DNA of 9,576 nt from Kiloniellaceae bacterium (GCA_021776145.1 JAJFGM010000293.1:1-9576), one strand, 5' to 3'; shown: positions 1 through 6,907, counted from the stretch's first letter. Notes: generated by a model from the sequence alone, not told the origin. Translations and numbers: made by a program.

Positions 1-486
1 GTCGACGAGCTCACGAAAATGGGCCTGGCGATCGGCGTTGGATATTTCCCAAGCTGCACGGCTAAAAGCGCTAGCCCCTTATGCAAACGACTCTATGCAA
101 AAGTCAGTGCCGCCTGCCTCACGAAGGCCGGGGGCAAGCCGGAAGCAGAGCGCAAAACCGCGGAAGAGAACTGCGCAGCGGTGGTTACCACGTACGTGGA
201 TGCGTTTTCGTATGAAACTGGAGCCTTCGTGCGCTGGCTATGCATCGCGATCCTTACGGGTCTGTTGATCGGGATCGGCGGGCCCTTCTGGTTTGATCTC
301 TACAGCGGTCTATCACGCTGGGTAGGCGTCCTGCGCGGCGAGAAAGGCCAGGCTGGAGGCGCAACGGCGCAGGACAATGGCGATGGCTCGGATGGCGCAG
401 ACGGTGCCGCAATCGACACCAAGGCTCTCGCCCAATCCTTCAACAAGGAAATTGAGGCGCAAAATATCCTCGGCGTCACCCAATAG
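1..486 (+). CDS. Membrane protein of unknown function, C-terminal part (GGPFWFDL motif)
   Basis: The frame is open to the left edge, so the gene probably starts outside the window. An ATG at 19 exists but has only a poor ribosome site before it. Counting from that ATG, residues about 70-100 form a hydrophobic membrane segment running into GGPFWFDLYSGLSRW. From memory, a G-x-PFWFDLL-type motif followed by an LRG basic stretch recurs at the C-terminal membrane helix of otherwise uncharacterised bacterial membrane proteins. Before it lies a hydrophilic stretch with four Cys residues, possibly a periplasmic or loop domain. After it comes a low-complexity Gly/Ala/Asp tail (about 110-135) and a short charged end. 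The gene is first of a four-gene + strand operon, 22 bases ahead of a lipoprotein gene, which suggests an envelope role. No enzymatic function can be assigned. Confidence 0.75.
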   Translation, partial: VDELTKMGLAIGVGYFPSCTAKSASPLCKRLYAKVSAACLTKAGGKPEAERKTAEENCAAVVTTYVDAFSYETGAFVRWLCIAILTGLLIGIGGPFWFDLYSGLSRWVGVLRGEKGQAGGATAQDNGDGSDGADGAAIDTKALAQSFNKEIEAQNILGVTQ

Positions 487-508
487 CTCGCGACGAAGGG
501 AGAAAACA

Positions 509-1927
509 ATGAAGCATCCAATTCCTATCGTGCAACGGCGTATGAAGACGGGGGCACGGATCATCGCGCTAACTCTTGCGACCATGGCGGCAAGCGGTTG
601 CAGCGCGCTCTACTTCCACAGCGACGCATTGGAAGGCCTGGCAAAAGAAGCGCGGACCGAGCTGCAAGGGGTCTTCGGCAAGAACCTCGCGGGCGATCTC
701 TCCGACCAGATCAAGGCGGATCAAGGCTTTGCCCTCGATTTGATTCGTTCGCTGAGCGAGATCAGCAACGATACGCAGCTCAACGCGCTACTGTCCCAGA
801 AATGGGGCAAATTGCTGGTGACGGCAGGGGAGAGACTTGAGGGCGCCGAAAAGCTGGCGAAAGGCGCGACTAAAAAACTCGAGACCATCAATAAAAATCT
901 TGCGCGGCAAGTGGAGATACTGACCGGTGCCGAAGAACATTCGATCATCGCCGCGCATGCCCTACAAGAGGCAGTCTGCTATCGCGAACGTTATGCGGAA
1001 ACACAGAGCCTAATCGCGGGCATTGTCGGAGCGCAGTTCAAACAGGCCGACGGCGGTGGCCTTGACGCGGTTAACGATCTATTCAAAAAACCGTTTTCGG
1101 CACCCGAAGAAGTGAAAACAGGTAGTTGTAAGGACGCGGGAACAGTTGGAGAGCTGCTCGGCCTGGAGGCGCCAGCCGAGATCACCAAAGCGATTGGTGA
1201 CAAGGATCGTATTGCGCTTGTCGAAGCCATCTTCAAGAACCTCGACACCCTGCCGAAACTCGGTGAGGACACAAAGCTCGCGCTTCGCTCGCCCGGTCTA
1301 TCGGCCACCATTCTGGGTCTTGCCTTCGATGTCGCGAGTGCGGCGGAGCTCCGGTTCAAGGCCGAGGTTGACCACTGGAGAGCGTTAAAAAGGCTCCGCG
1401 AGGCGCAGTTCGCCTTTGCCGGAGATTGGGAGATTCGTCTTCGCCGGACGCTAGAGGTGACGGGCAGTTCCTCCAATCTGAACGCTCTTCTGCTGAATCC
1501 GGACCTGCGTGTTCCGAACTTCGGCGATCTGACTGTAGGAGACGGCCTGCGGGAGCTGGCCGTGGTCTTCCTCGACGCACGGCGCACCTTTCTCTCTGCG
1601 TCTCCTGTTACTGACAGGATCCGCCAACAGCACAAGCGAGCGCGTCAGAACCTAAGTAGCGCGCTGGCCGCAGCGGCGGAAAGTTACGAAATCCTCTTCG
1701 TGATGGAGATTGCGTCGAGCGAGTTCGAAACGCGCGCCACAACAATGGAGACAGCCCGGCAGGCGGTCCTGGCTGAAGCCGCCCTCAAGGAGCGTGAAGC
1801 GGTTCTCAGTCGGGGTTTCGAAGGCCTCGTCGCCTTCCATGAAAGCGGCATTAATGCCGAAGACATTCGCGGCCTGATCGGCCTCGCCCAGTTCGCCGGC
1901 CTGCTGGCCATCGCAGAAGGAAACTGA
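509..1927 (+). CDS. Large predicted lipoprotein of unknown function (472 aa)
   Basis: I chose the ATG at 509 because GAAGGGAG (495-502) lies six bases upstream and because this start gives a type II signal peptide. That signal has basic residues at 10-17, a hydrophobic run (about 18-28) and a lipobox ending ASGC, with Cys31 as the lipidated residue. An upstream in-frame start at 377 would overlap the preceding gene heavily and is rejected. The mature protein is almost wholly helix-like, with many Ala/Leu/Glu/Lys heptad-like stretches (about 85-145 and 390-450 look like coiled coil) and two Cys residues in the middle. I recognise no catalytic motif or family. It sits 22 bases after the membrane-protein gene and 3 bases before a second lipoprotein gene, so the products are probably made together and may form an envelope complex. 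That role is inference. Confidence 0.85.
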   Translation: MKHPIPIVQRRMKTGARIIALTLATMAASGCSALYFHSDALEGLAKEARTELQGVFGKNLAGDLSDQIKADQGFALDLIRSLSEISNDTQLNALLSQKWGKLLVTAGERLEGAEKLAKGATKKLETINKNLARQVEILTGAEEHSIIAAHALQEAVCYRERYAETQSLIAGIVGAQFKQADGGGLDAVNDLFKKPFSAPEEVKTGSCKDAGTVGELLGLEAPAEITKAIGDKDRIALVEAIFKNLDTLPKLGEDTKLALRSPGLSATILGLAFDVASAAELRFKAEVDHWRALKRLREAQFAFAGDWEIRLRRTLEVTGSSSNLNALLLNPDLRVPNFGDLTVGDGLRELAVVFLDARRTFLSASPVTDRIRQQHKRARQNLSSALAAAAESYEILFVMEIASSEFETRATTMETARQAVLAEAALKEREAVLSRGFEGLVAFHESGINAEDIRGLIGLAQFAGLLAIAEGN

Positions 1928-1930
1928 CCA

Positions 1931-2467
1931 ATGAAAACCCAGCGATATGTACCCCTGTCTTGTCTATTGGCTGCCGCCGTCCTGACATCCGCCTGCGCGG
2001 CGCAGCGTCAAGCGGGTGAGTTCAGTGGTGAGCTGCTGGCCCAGACCATCGCCTATGAAAACCAACTCGTCGACTTGGCGCGTGGAACGCAATCCCATGG
2101 CACAGAAATTCGCAAATGGGCCGCGACACATTCGGTCAATGCCTATCGGACGAACTCGGAGAGTGCCGTAAAAGCACAGGCCGAAGATGCCGTTGAGCGG
2201 ATCAAGCCGACGGGCCTTACGGCAAGCGACATTCGCACCTTCGTTGCCGCCTATCACGAGAATACCAAAGCAAATGTGGCGAAGGTAAATGATAAATTGG
2301 AAGAGATCGGCAGTCGCACAAAAAAGACGTTGTCGGCGCTGAAGCGGGAAATCAAACCGCTCGCGGTCGCGCGGGCAAAGCTCGAAAAACTACAGCGCGG
2401 CCCTTCCTTCTCCGACTACATCGCCACGCTTCGGCCAATCCTCGATGAGTTCAAGGCGCAATTCTGA
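1931..2467 (+). CDS. Small helical lipoprotein of unknown function (178 aa)
   Basis: The start ATG follows the previous stop by three bases, with AGAAGGAAA (1915-1922) as ribosome site inside the end of the upstream gene, so translation is probably coupled. The N-terminus is a short lipoprotein signal: MKTQR, a hydrophobic core, then LTSAC with Cys22 as the lipidation site. The rest is polar and helix-rich. A Lys/Glu-rich segment (about 115-160) has the spacing of a coiled coil. No conserved enzymatic motif is visible and I do not recognise the family. Two consecutive lipoprotein genes behind an inner-membrane protein gene suggest a membrane-anchored assembly, possibly with the lipoproteins touching through their helices. 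Confidence 0.85.
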   Translation: MKTQRYVPLSCLLAAAVLTSACAAQRQAGEFSGELLAQTIAYENQLVDLARGTQSHGTEIRKWAATHSVNAYRTNSESAVKAQAEDAVERIKPTGLTASDIRTFVAAYHENTKANVAKVNDKLEEIGSRTKKTLSALKREIKPLAVARAKLEKLQRGPSFSDYIATLRPILDEFKAQF

Positions 2468-2493
2468 ATCACGACATATGGGAGTAGCAAACG

Positions 2494-2874
2494 ATGGATA
2501 GCAACGAAGTCATCTTGTCTCTGAACGACGCGATCGAGAAGCTGACGTTGGCAATTCGGATACTTGAGCAAAAGAGAGACAATATCGACGGCACGAGTGA
2601 CGACGCTAACGATCAGTTCCTCGTGGTCACGGCCGAGATTGATCGTTTGAACGCGAAGCTTCGAAATCTCGACTTGCAGCGAATCCAGCGCAAGAGGGCG
2701 CGCAGTCTGGGACAGGCGGTAACGCGCCTGAGTGACGCGGCGCGTAAAAGGCTTGAAGACGGTCTAAGGGCTCTGGATGTGAGTGTCGCCGCGGTCGCCG
2801 ATTTTCGGTCGGCGCTCGATCTTGCATCCGAAATCGCGGACGCCGCCGACGAAGTCTCGGGTGCGGTGGGCTAG
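2494..2874 (+). CDS. Small soluble coiled-coil protein of unknown function (126 aa)
   Basis: An ATG at 2494 is preceded by GGGAG (2480-2484) at nine bases, and the gene lies 26 bases after the second lipoprotein gene. There is no signal peptide or membrane segment, so the product should be cytoplasmic. The sequence is nearly all amphipathic helix: an acidic, Leu/Ile-spaced N-terminal helix (residues 5-28), a second helix (about 42-62) leading into a basic patch RIQRKRAR (63-70), and an Ala/Asp-rich C-terminal helix (about 95-126). I recognise no family. It is the last gene of the operon, followed closely by a terminator-like inverted repeat. It might be a cytosolic partner of the membrane protein encoded first, but this rests on gene order only. 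Confidence 0.8.
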   Translation: MDSNEVILSLNDAIEKLTLAIRILEQKRDNIDGTSDDANDQFLVVTAEIDRLNAKLRNLDLQRIQRKRARSLGQAVTRLSDAARKRLEDGLRALDVSVAAVADFRSALDLASEIADAADEVSGAVG

Positions 2875-2901
2875 GCGGAGAGTGCCCGCAGGTACAAATG
2901 A

Positions 2902-2984
2902 TGTCCTCCCACTGGGGACTGCCAGTTTCCTGATGAACTGAACCATTGGCAGTCCCCACCCCTTTTTCGACGCGGGGCAGGACA
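2902..2984 (+). terminator. Long inverted repeat with T-run, probable Rho-independent terminator
   Basis: A perfect 12-base stem is formed by TGGGGACTGCCA (2913-2924) and TGGCAGTCCCCA (2947-2958) around a 22-base loop. Four C and five T (2963-2967) follow. Outside it, TGTCCT (2902-2907) can pair with AGGACA (2979-2984), and CCC (2908-2910) with GGG (2975-2977), giving a second, outer structure. The T-run lies only on the + strand side, so it should end the four-gene operon upstream. The four-base gap between stem and T-run and the long loop are less than ideal, and the outer pairing could compete with termination. An attenuator or mRNA-stabilising element ahead of the tyrosinase gene is therefore also possible. 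Confidence 0.6.
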
Positions 2985-3015
2985 CTCGACTGCATTGAAT
3001 GGTTGGAGAAAGAAA

Positions 3016-4251
3016 ATGGATACCATCGGACATAGAGGAAACAGAATCGACATTGAGAGCGACGGCAATCTCGACATTCGGATCAACGACGTTTCGATCG
3101 AAGCCGAGGGCAACGAAGAGCGAACCCGATTTGCGACGCCGATGGCATTTGGCGAATTCGATTCGCCGGGTGAGTTGGCGCGTGCCGTCGTCGACACGCA
3201 GACCGCGCTCGAGGAGCCGCACCTCGAACTTGACGATGTGACCGACTCCGAAGAGTTGCCGCGCCTTGATGTCCGCCGCAATGTCGCCGATCTTGCCGCT
3301 GAAGAGCGGAACCGCTTTCGCGACGCCGTCTTCTTGTTGAAGGAACGGGGCGAGTACGACAAGTACATTAAGTTTCACGGGTTCACGACCAACCTGGGTC
3401 ACTCCGGGCCGGCATTCTATCCCTGGCACAGGGTGTTTCTGCGGAAGTTCGAGCGAGAGCTGCAGGCCACCAGTCTGGAGAACGTGGACATCACCCTGCC
3501 GTATTGGGACTACACCTCGGCCAATGTGGACGAACACGACGTCTCGAAGATTTGGCGCGAGGATTTTTTTGGTCTGAACGGTTATGTCCGGCTCACCTGG
3601 ATAGGCGAAGACGGCGAAGAAAAGACGTGGATCCTGCCCGGATACCGGGCCACTGATGTCGACGTCGAGGAACGCGAAGGCATCCGACGGAACGAATTTT
3701 CCCTGACGTCCCGTTTCGTCGCGCCGACGGTATTCAACGACGCGTTGCGCCTGCGGGATTTCCGGCTGTTTGCGCGCGAATTCGAAGGGCGCCCGCATAG
3801 CGGGGCTCATGTCGTGCTCGGTGTCGGCAACGGGAATGACCAAGGCCCTCCGGGCGGCTTCGCGACGGCTGTCAACGATCCGTTCTTCCTGCTGCTGCAC
3901 TGCAATATCGATCGCATGTGGGCCAAGTGGCAGCAACTGATGCGGGATAAGTGGCTCGCCGATAATCCCGACATGTCCTATCCGGTGACTCAACTGGCGG
4001 AAGACTACTATTGGGACAAGTCCGATCGTGCGCATACGGCACCGCATTCGATACATGCGCCTCGTGCCAAGGAGGACCGGCACAATCTGACCGATGCCTT
4101 GTGGCCGTGGGATGCGTCGCGATCGCACTCGGACCGTTCGGACTCGCAGTTTGTCGACGCGGCCGACAGAGAGATTATCCGGCCACTCGACAGGCTCAAT
4201 CATCACGACCTTGGCTACACATATGACAACCTGAACCCGACGGGATTCTAG
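3016..4251 (+). CDS. Tyrosinase family type-3 copper oxidase (411 aa)
   Basis: The start is the ATG at 3016, with GGAG (3004-3007) eight bases upstream; a TTG at 2995 in frame has no such support. The tyrosinase central domain is clear. The CuA site has His121, His129 and His138 in FHG...GH...YPWHRVFLRKFE. The CuB site has His261 and His265 in RPHSGAH, and His295 in NDPFFLLLHCNIDRMW. All six copper ligands are present. PYWDY (162-166) is also typical. Enzymes of this fold bind two copper ions and oxidise phenols to catechols and o-quinones. There is no Sec or Tat signal, so it should be cytoplasmic, and no MelC1-type copper chaperone is adjacent. The first 85 residues are an acidic extension I do not recognise. 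The gene precedes a TTxxxxEE-containing protein and an ATP-grasp ligase, so a tailoring role in a peptide pathway is plausible but unproven. Confidence 0.92.
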   Translation: MDTIGHRGNRIDIESDGNLDIRINDVSIEAEGNEERTRFATPMAFGEFDSPGELARAVVDTQTALEEPHLELDDVTDSEELPRLDVRRNVADLAAEERNRFRDAVFLLKERGEYDKYIKFHGFTTNLGHSGPAFYPWHRVFLRKFERELQATSLENVDITLPYWDYTSANVDEHDVSKIWREDFFGLNGYVRLTWIGEDGEEKTWILPGYRATDVDVEEREGIRRNEFSLTSRFVAPTVFNDALRLRDFRLFAREFEGRPHSGAHVVLGVGNGNDQGPPGGFATAVNDPFFLLLHCNIDRMWAKWQQLMRDKWLADNPDMSYPVTQLAEDYYWDKSDRAHTAPHSIHAPRAKEDRHNLTDALWPWDASRSHSDRSDSQFVDAADREIIRPLDRLNHHDLGYTYDNLNPTGF

Positions 4252-4284
4252 GCCTGACGACGGCCCGGTGCCCATGTTCGTTGG

Positions 4285-4295
4285 CCCCTTCGGGG
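4285..4295 (+). promoter_or_regulatory. Small GC hairpin between tyrosinase and precursor genes
   Basis: CCCC-TTC-GGGG lies in the 96-base gap between the tyrosinase stop and the next ribosome site. There is no T-run after it, so it is not a standard terminator. It could protect or separate the two coding parts of a shared transcript. A chance occurrence in GC-rich DNA is quite possible. Confidence 0.25.
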
Positions 4296-4347
4296 AAGCG
4301 GACGCATACCAGCGAACCAAACTGACTTATCAACAAGGAGATGAAAG

Positions 4348-4896
4348 ATGCGCGTTTTTTCAGTGGAAGACATATCCTTGACGATTCTGAAATCTAATCC
4401 GCCAAAGCTGTCCATTGTTGCAAAAGGCAAGGTGACGTCGACCGGATGGCGTAACGCGGAACTCGTTCCGCTCGAGAAGAAACTATCCCCCGACGGCATT
4501 TTGGATGTTGAGTTCGTCGCTGATCCTCCCGACGGCATTGCCTTGACAGTCATGACCGACACTGTCGCGGATATGATCTGGGAGGACGATGTCGAACGGC
4601 TGATCGGGGTTCGCGTGGTCGCTCGCACGAACGAAAAGACGGAGTTGTTGGCGCAACTTCCTGACGTGACGACCTTCGCCCTCGGTGAAGAAGCCGGTAC
4701 GGGCTTTACCACACTCGCGCTTGGCGAGGAGAGCGGTGCGCTGAAAATTCCCCAGTTCGAGAAATGGCCTATGGGAGAGACGCGGCCATGGACGGATATT
4801 CACAAGCCGTTCATGCGTGAAAAGCAGCCGTTCGGTGAAGATTTCGAACGGATCGAGGCGCTGGTTCGGCCTCGTGATCCCTTTGGGGGACGGTGA
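4348..4896 (+). CDS. Putative graspetide-type precursor with two TTxxxxEE core repeats (182 aa)
   Basis: The start has an excellent ribosome site, AAGGAG (4335-4340), seven bases upstream. Residues 1-100 look like a compact beta-rich domain with SLTILKSNPP, GW-N-ELVP and DGILDVEFVADPPDGI. I believe this belongs to a recurring uncharacterised bacterial family with GW-NPELVP and DG-FDFVA-PP motifs, but I cannot search it. Residues 108-115 (TTFALGEE) and 121-128 (TTLALGEE) are two TTxxxxEE units at a 13-residue period. In plesiocin-type graspetides the Thr hydroxyls of this motif are joined to the Glu carboxylates by an ATP-grasp enzyme, and such an enzyme is encoded immediately downstream with overlap. 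Residues 129-182 form a polar tail rich in Trp, Pro, Phe and Glu. The protein has no Tyr and no Cys. It is far larger than a usual RiPP precursor, so it may be a folded protein that is modified near its C-terminus. Confidence 0.8.
   Translation: MRVFSVEDISLTILKSNPPKLSIVAKGKVTSTGWRNAELVPLEKKLSPDGILDVEFVADPPDGIALTVMTDTVADMIWEDDVERLIGVRVVARTNEKTELLAQLPDVTTFALGEEAGTGFTTLALGEESGALKIPQFEKWPMGETRPWTDIHKPFMREKQPFGEDFERIEALVRPRDPFGGR
4669..4731 (+). repeat. Two tandem core-motif repeats TTxxxxEE (period 39 bases)
   Basis: The units are 4669-4692 (TTFALGEE) and 4708-4731 (TTLALGEE), separated by AGTGF. Seven of eight residues are identical, but every one of those seven residues uses a different synonymous codon in the two units, for example ACG/ACC, GCC/GCG and GAA/GAG. 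The similarity is therefore at the peptide level and is not a recent DNA duplication. This pattern matches the multi-core layout of plesiocin-class graspetides. Confidence 0.85.
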
Positions 4897-5795
4897 GCGA
4901 AATGCGAGCGACCGACCTCTTGATTGTCGGTGGGGTGAAGGATCCTAACATCGGTGTCCTTTCGGCGGCCGCGCACAAGATGGATTGCGCGGCCGTGACT
5001 CTCACTTTTGGGGATAACGCGGAGCCCGGTATCAACTGGGACCTCGAAGCGGGTCGATTGTACCTCGATGGCCAATCGCTTGCGCCCCGAGCTGCCTTTC
5101 TCCGTCAGGACGTCTTTTCATATAGAGATTCGATGCAGCCGGACCGTCTGGACAAGGGACTGGCGTGGCATTCCGCCATAACTGGAGCTTGTTTCTCTGA
5201 CGACGACATACGTGTGTTCAACCGTCAGATGGATTGGCGGACCTCAAGCAAACCAATCATGCTCAAGCTGGCCCGCCAGCATGGGCTGCCGATACCGGAA
5301 ACCGTCGTGTCGAATTGCGAGGACATCATTGCCTCGCTGCATAGACGTGCGCCGAGGATCGCTAAACCGGTTGCTGGAGGCGCATATTGTCGGGATCTGG
5401 ATGCAATTCTTAAGTCACCACCGTGGCGCAATGGCGTGGCGCCGGTGCCGGCAATTGTTCAGGACCGCTTGGATTACCCCGAATACCGGGTTTATGTGGT
5501 CGGTGAGCGCCTCATGGTATTCGAGGTCCTGTCGGACGTCATCGACTATCGCACGGACCGGCGAAGCCGTATCAGAAGCGTTCCAACCGATGAGTTACCG
5601 GCAGCCGTGAGAACGGGGCTGCTTTCCCTGACACGGGCTGTAGGCATTGACTTCGGTGCCGCCGACTTCAAGACCAGGAAATCCTCCGGAGAGATCTGCT
5701 TCCTCGAACTGAACAATCAACCAATGTTTGCTTCCCATGATCATGCCTGCGACGGGGCATTGGCCAACTCTATAGTTGAGACGCTTCTGGCCTGA
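4893..5795 (+). CDS. ATP-grasp ligase, putative graspetide macrocyclase (300 aa)
   Basis: The GTG at 4893 shares GTGA with the upstream stop, so translation is likely coupled; an ATG at 4902 is an alternative start. GGGGGA (4885-4890) serves either. Numbered from the GTG, the protein shows a RimK-like ATP-grasp layout: an N-terminal Rossmann-like part (DLLIVGG), a central domain with RIAKPVAGGAY (Lys158 and a Gly-rich loop for ATP), Gln190 in the hinge strand, PEYRVYVVGERLMVFEV (196-212), DFGAADF (253-259) and the metal-binding LELNNQP (271-277). Graspetide ligases carry a similar Q...ELRV-VVG strand. The family activates a carboxylate as acyl phosphate and joins it to a nucleophile. With the TTxxxxEE protein next door, the likely products are Thr-Glu ester crosslinks. 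A RimK-like amide-forming ligase for another substrate is the main alternative. Confidence 0.88.
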   Translation: MSEMRATDLLIVGGVKDPNIGVLSAAAHKMDCAAVTLTFGDNAEPGINWDLEAGRLYLDGQSLAPRAAFLRQDVFSYRDSMQPDRLDKGLAWHSAITGACFSDDDIRVFNRQMDWRTSSKPIMLKLARQHGLPIPETVVSNCEDIIASLHRRAPRIAKPVAGGAYCRDLDAILKSPPWRNGVAPVPAIVQDRLDYPEYRVYVVGERLMVFEVLSDVIDYRTDRRSRIRSVPTDELPAAVRTGLLSLTRAVGIDFGAADFKTRKSSGEICFLELNNQPMFASHDHACDGALANSIVETLLA

Positions 5796-5905
5796 TTCCA
5801 GTTTGCGCGTGCCAGAGCATCTTCCTGTGTTTCCGCTGCAGATTTCTCACAGGATCGTTCAATAATGAATCCGACGCCGCGGGGTGGTGCAACAAGCTTG
5901 CGCAG

Positions 5906-6907
5906 CTACTTGCGTGACGACTCGCCGAAAAACTCCGGCAGTGCCTTGGCCAGGTTGTCCCGGATCCGTTGCTTGATCGGGCGCCCCTCGGCGGCACGCT
6001 GAAAGACTAGGCCGGTGATGGTTTCGTAGAGCGCGATGTACTTCTCGCTGAACTCGCGCAGCGTCGCGGCGGGGATCTCCGGGATAGGATCCCTGTAGGG
6101 GTCGCAGCGCGACGAGATCCACAGGCGCAGAAACTCCTTGTCCAGGCTATCCGGTTCCTCGCCGCGTTGCAGACGTTCGGCGTAGCTGGCGGCGATCCAA
6201 TAGCGGCTGGAGTCCGGTGTATGGATCTCGTCGGCGAGGGTGATGCGGCCTTCGCCGTCGAGGCCGAACTCATATTTGGTGTCGACCAGGATGAGGCCAT
6301 TGCCGGCGGCGATCTCGCGGCCACGGGCGAAGAGCGCCAGCGAGGTGTCCGCCAGGTCGCGCCACAGCGCCTCCGACAAAAGGCCGCTTTCGACGATCCG
6401 CGCCGCCGTGATCGGGGCGTCGTGTTCACCCTGGGCCGCCTTGGTCGTTGGCGTCAGGATGGTCTCGGCGAGTTTCTGGTTTTTGACCAGACCGTCGGGG
6501 AACCGATGGCCGTAGAGCAGGCGCTCGCCGCGCCGGTACATCGGCCAGATGCTGGTCTCGGTAGATCCGGTCATGTAGTCGCGCACCACCATTTCGACCG
6601 GCAGCATCTCAAGCTTGCGGGCGATCACCACGTTGGGGTCGGGAAAGTCGATGACGTGATTGCGGCAGATGTCGGCGGTCGCCTCGAACCAGAAGCGCGC
6701 CGTCTGGTTCAGCACCTGACCCTTGTACGGCACCGCGGCCAGCACCTTGTCGAAGGCCGACTGGCGGTCGGTGGCGATCATCACCCGGCGACCGTCGGGC
6801 AGATCGTAGGCCTCGCGCACCTTGCCACCGCTGTGGTTGGGCAATTCGGGGAAATCGGCTTCGGTCAGGCAGGCGTCGAGAGTCTGCTGAAAGGGGGCTT
6901 CGTTCAT
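5906..6907 (-). CDS. purC: Phosphoribosylaminoimidazole-succinocarboxamide synthase (SAICAR synthetase, 333 aa)
   Basis: PurC joins CAIR and aspartate with ATP to give SAICAR in de novo purine synthesis, in the cytoplasm. Signature blocks in order are GGKVREAYDL near residue 30, TDRQSAFD (about 46-53), VVRDYMTGSTETS, the aspartate/nucleotide motif TPTTKAAQGEHD, LVDTKYEFGLD and DEIHTPDSSRYW. At 333 aa it is of the long PurC class (yeast Ade1-like length), not the roughly 240-aa E. coli type. I chose the ATG at 6907 because the family homology begins there; the open frame runs 57 codons further upstream but that part is basic, Cys-rich and unlike PurC. No strong Shine-Dalgarno sequence precedes this ATG. 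The gene stands alone, convergent with the ATP-grasp gene and divergent from the sugar-phosphate isomerase gene. Confidence 0.96.
   Translation of the reverse strand: MNEAPFQQTLDACLTEADFPELPNHSGGKVREAYDLPDGRRVMIATDRQSAFDKVLAAVPYKGQVLNQTARFWFEATADICRNHVIDFPDPNVVIARKLEMLPVEMVVRDYMTGSTETSIWPMYRRGERLLYGHRFPDGLVKNQKLAETILTPTTKAAQGEHDAPITAARIVESGLLSEALWRDLADTSLALFARGREIAAGNGLILVDTKYEFGLDGEGRITLADEIHTPDSSRYWIAASYAERLQRGEEPDSLDKEFLRLWISSRCDPYRDPIPEIPAATLREFSEKYIALYETITGLVFQRAAEGRPIKQRIRDNLAKALPEFFGESSRK

Noticed and set aside
377..508. Upstream in-frame extension of the 472-aa lipoprotein
   Set aside because: It would overlap the preceding gene and bury the lipoprotein signal; the ATG at 509 has a good ribosome site.
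2764..4320. 518-codon open frame on the - strand opposite the tyrosinase gene
   Set aside because: It is antisense to a gene with all tyrosinase motifs, has biased composition rich in Arg and Val, spans the terminator and two other genes, and shows no recognisable domain.
4762..4860. Possible third core in the precursor tail (GETRPWTD, GEDFE)
   Set aside because: Neither stretch fits TTxxxxEE; the tail has acidic residues but lacks the paired Thr.
4348..4896. 182-aa protein as a MelC1-type copper chaperone for the tyrosinase
   Set aside because: It has no Cys, only one His, no Tat signal and no resemblance to MelC1, whereas TTxxxxEE repeats next to an ATP-grasp gene give a better reading.
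5823..5854. Hairpin TCCTGTG / CACAGGA between the ATP-grasp and purC genes as a terminator
   Set aside because: The stem is only seven bases with an 18-base loop and there is no T-run on either strand.
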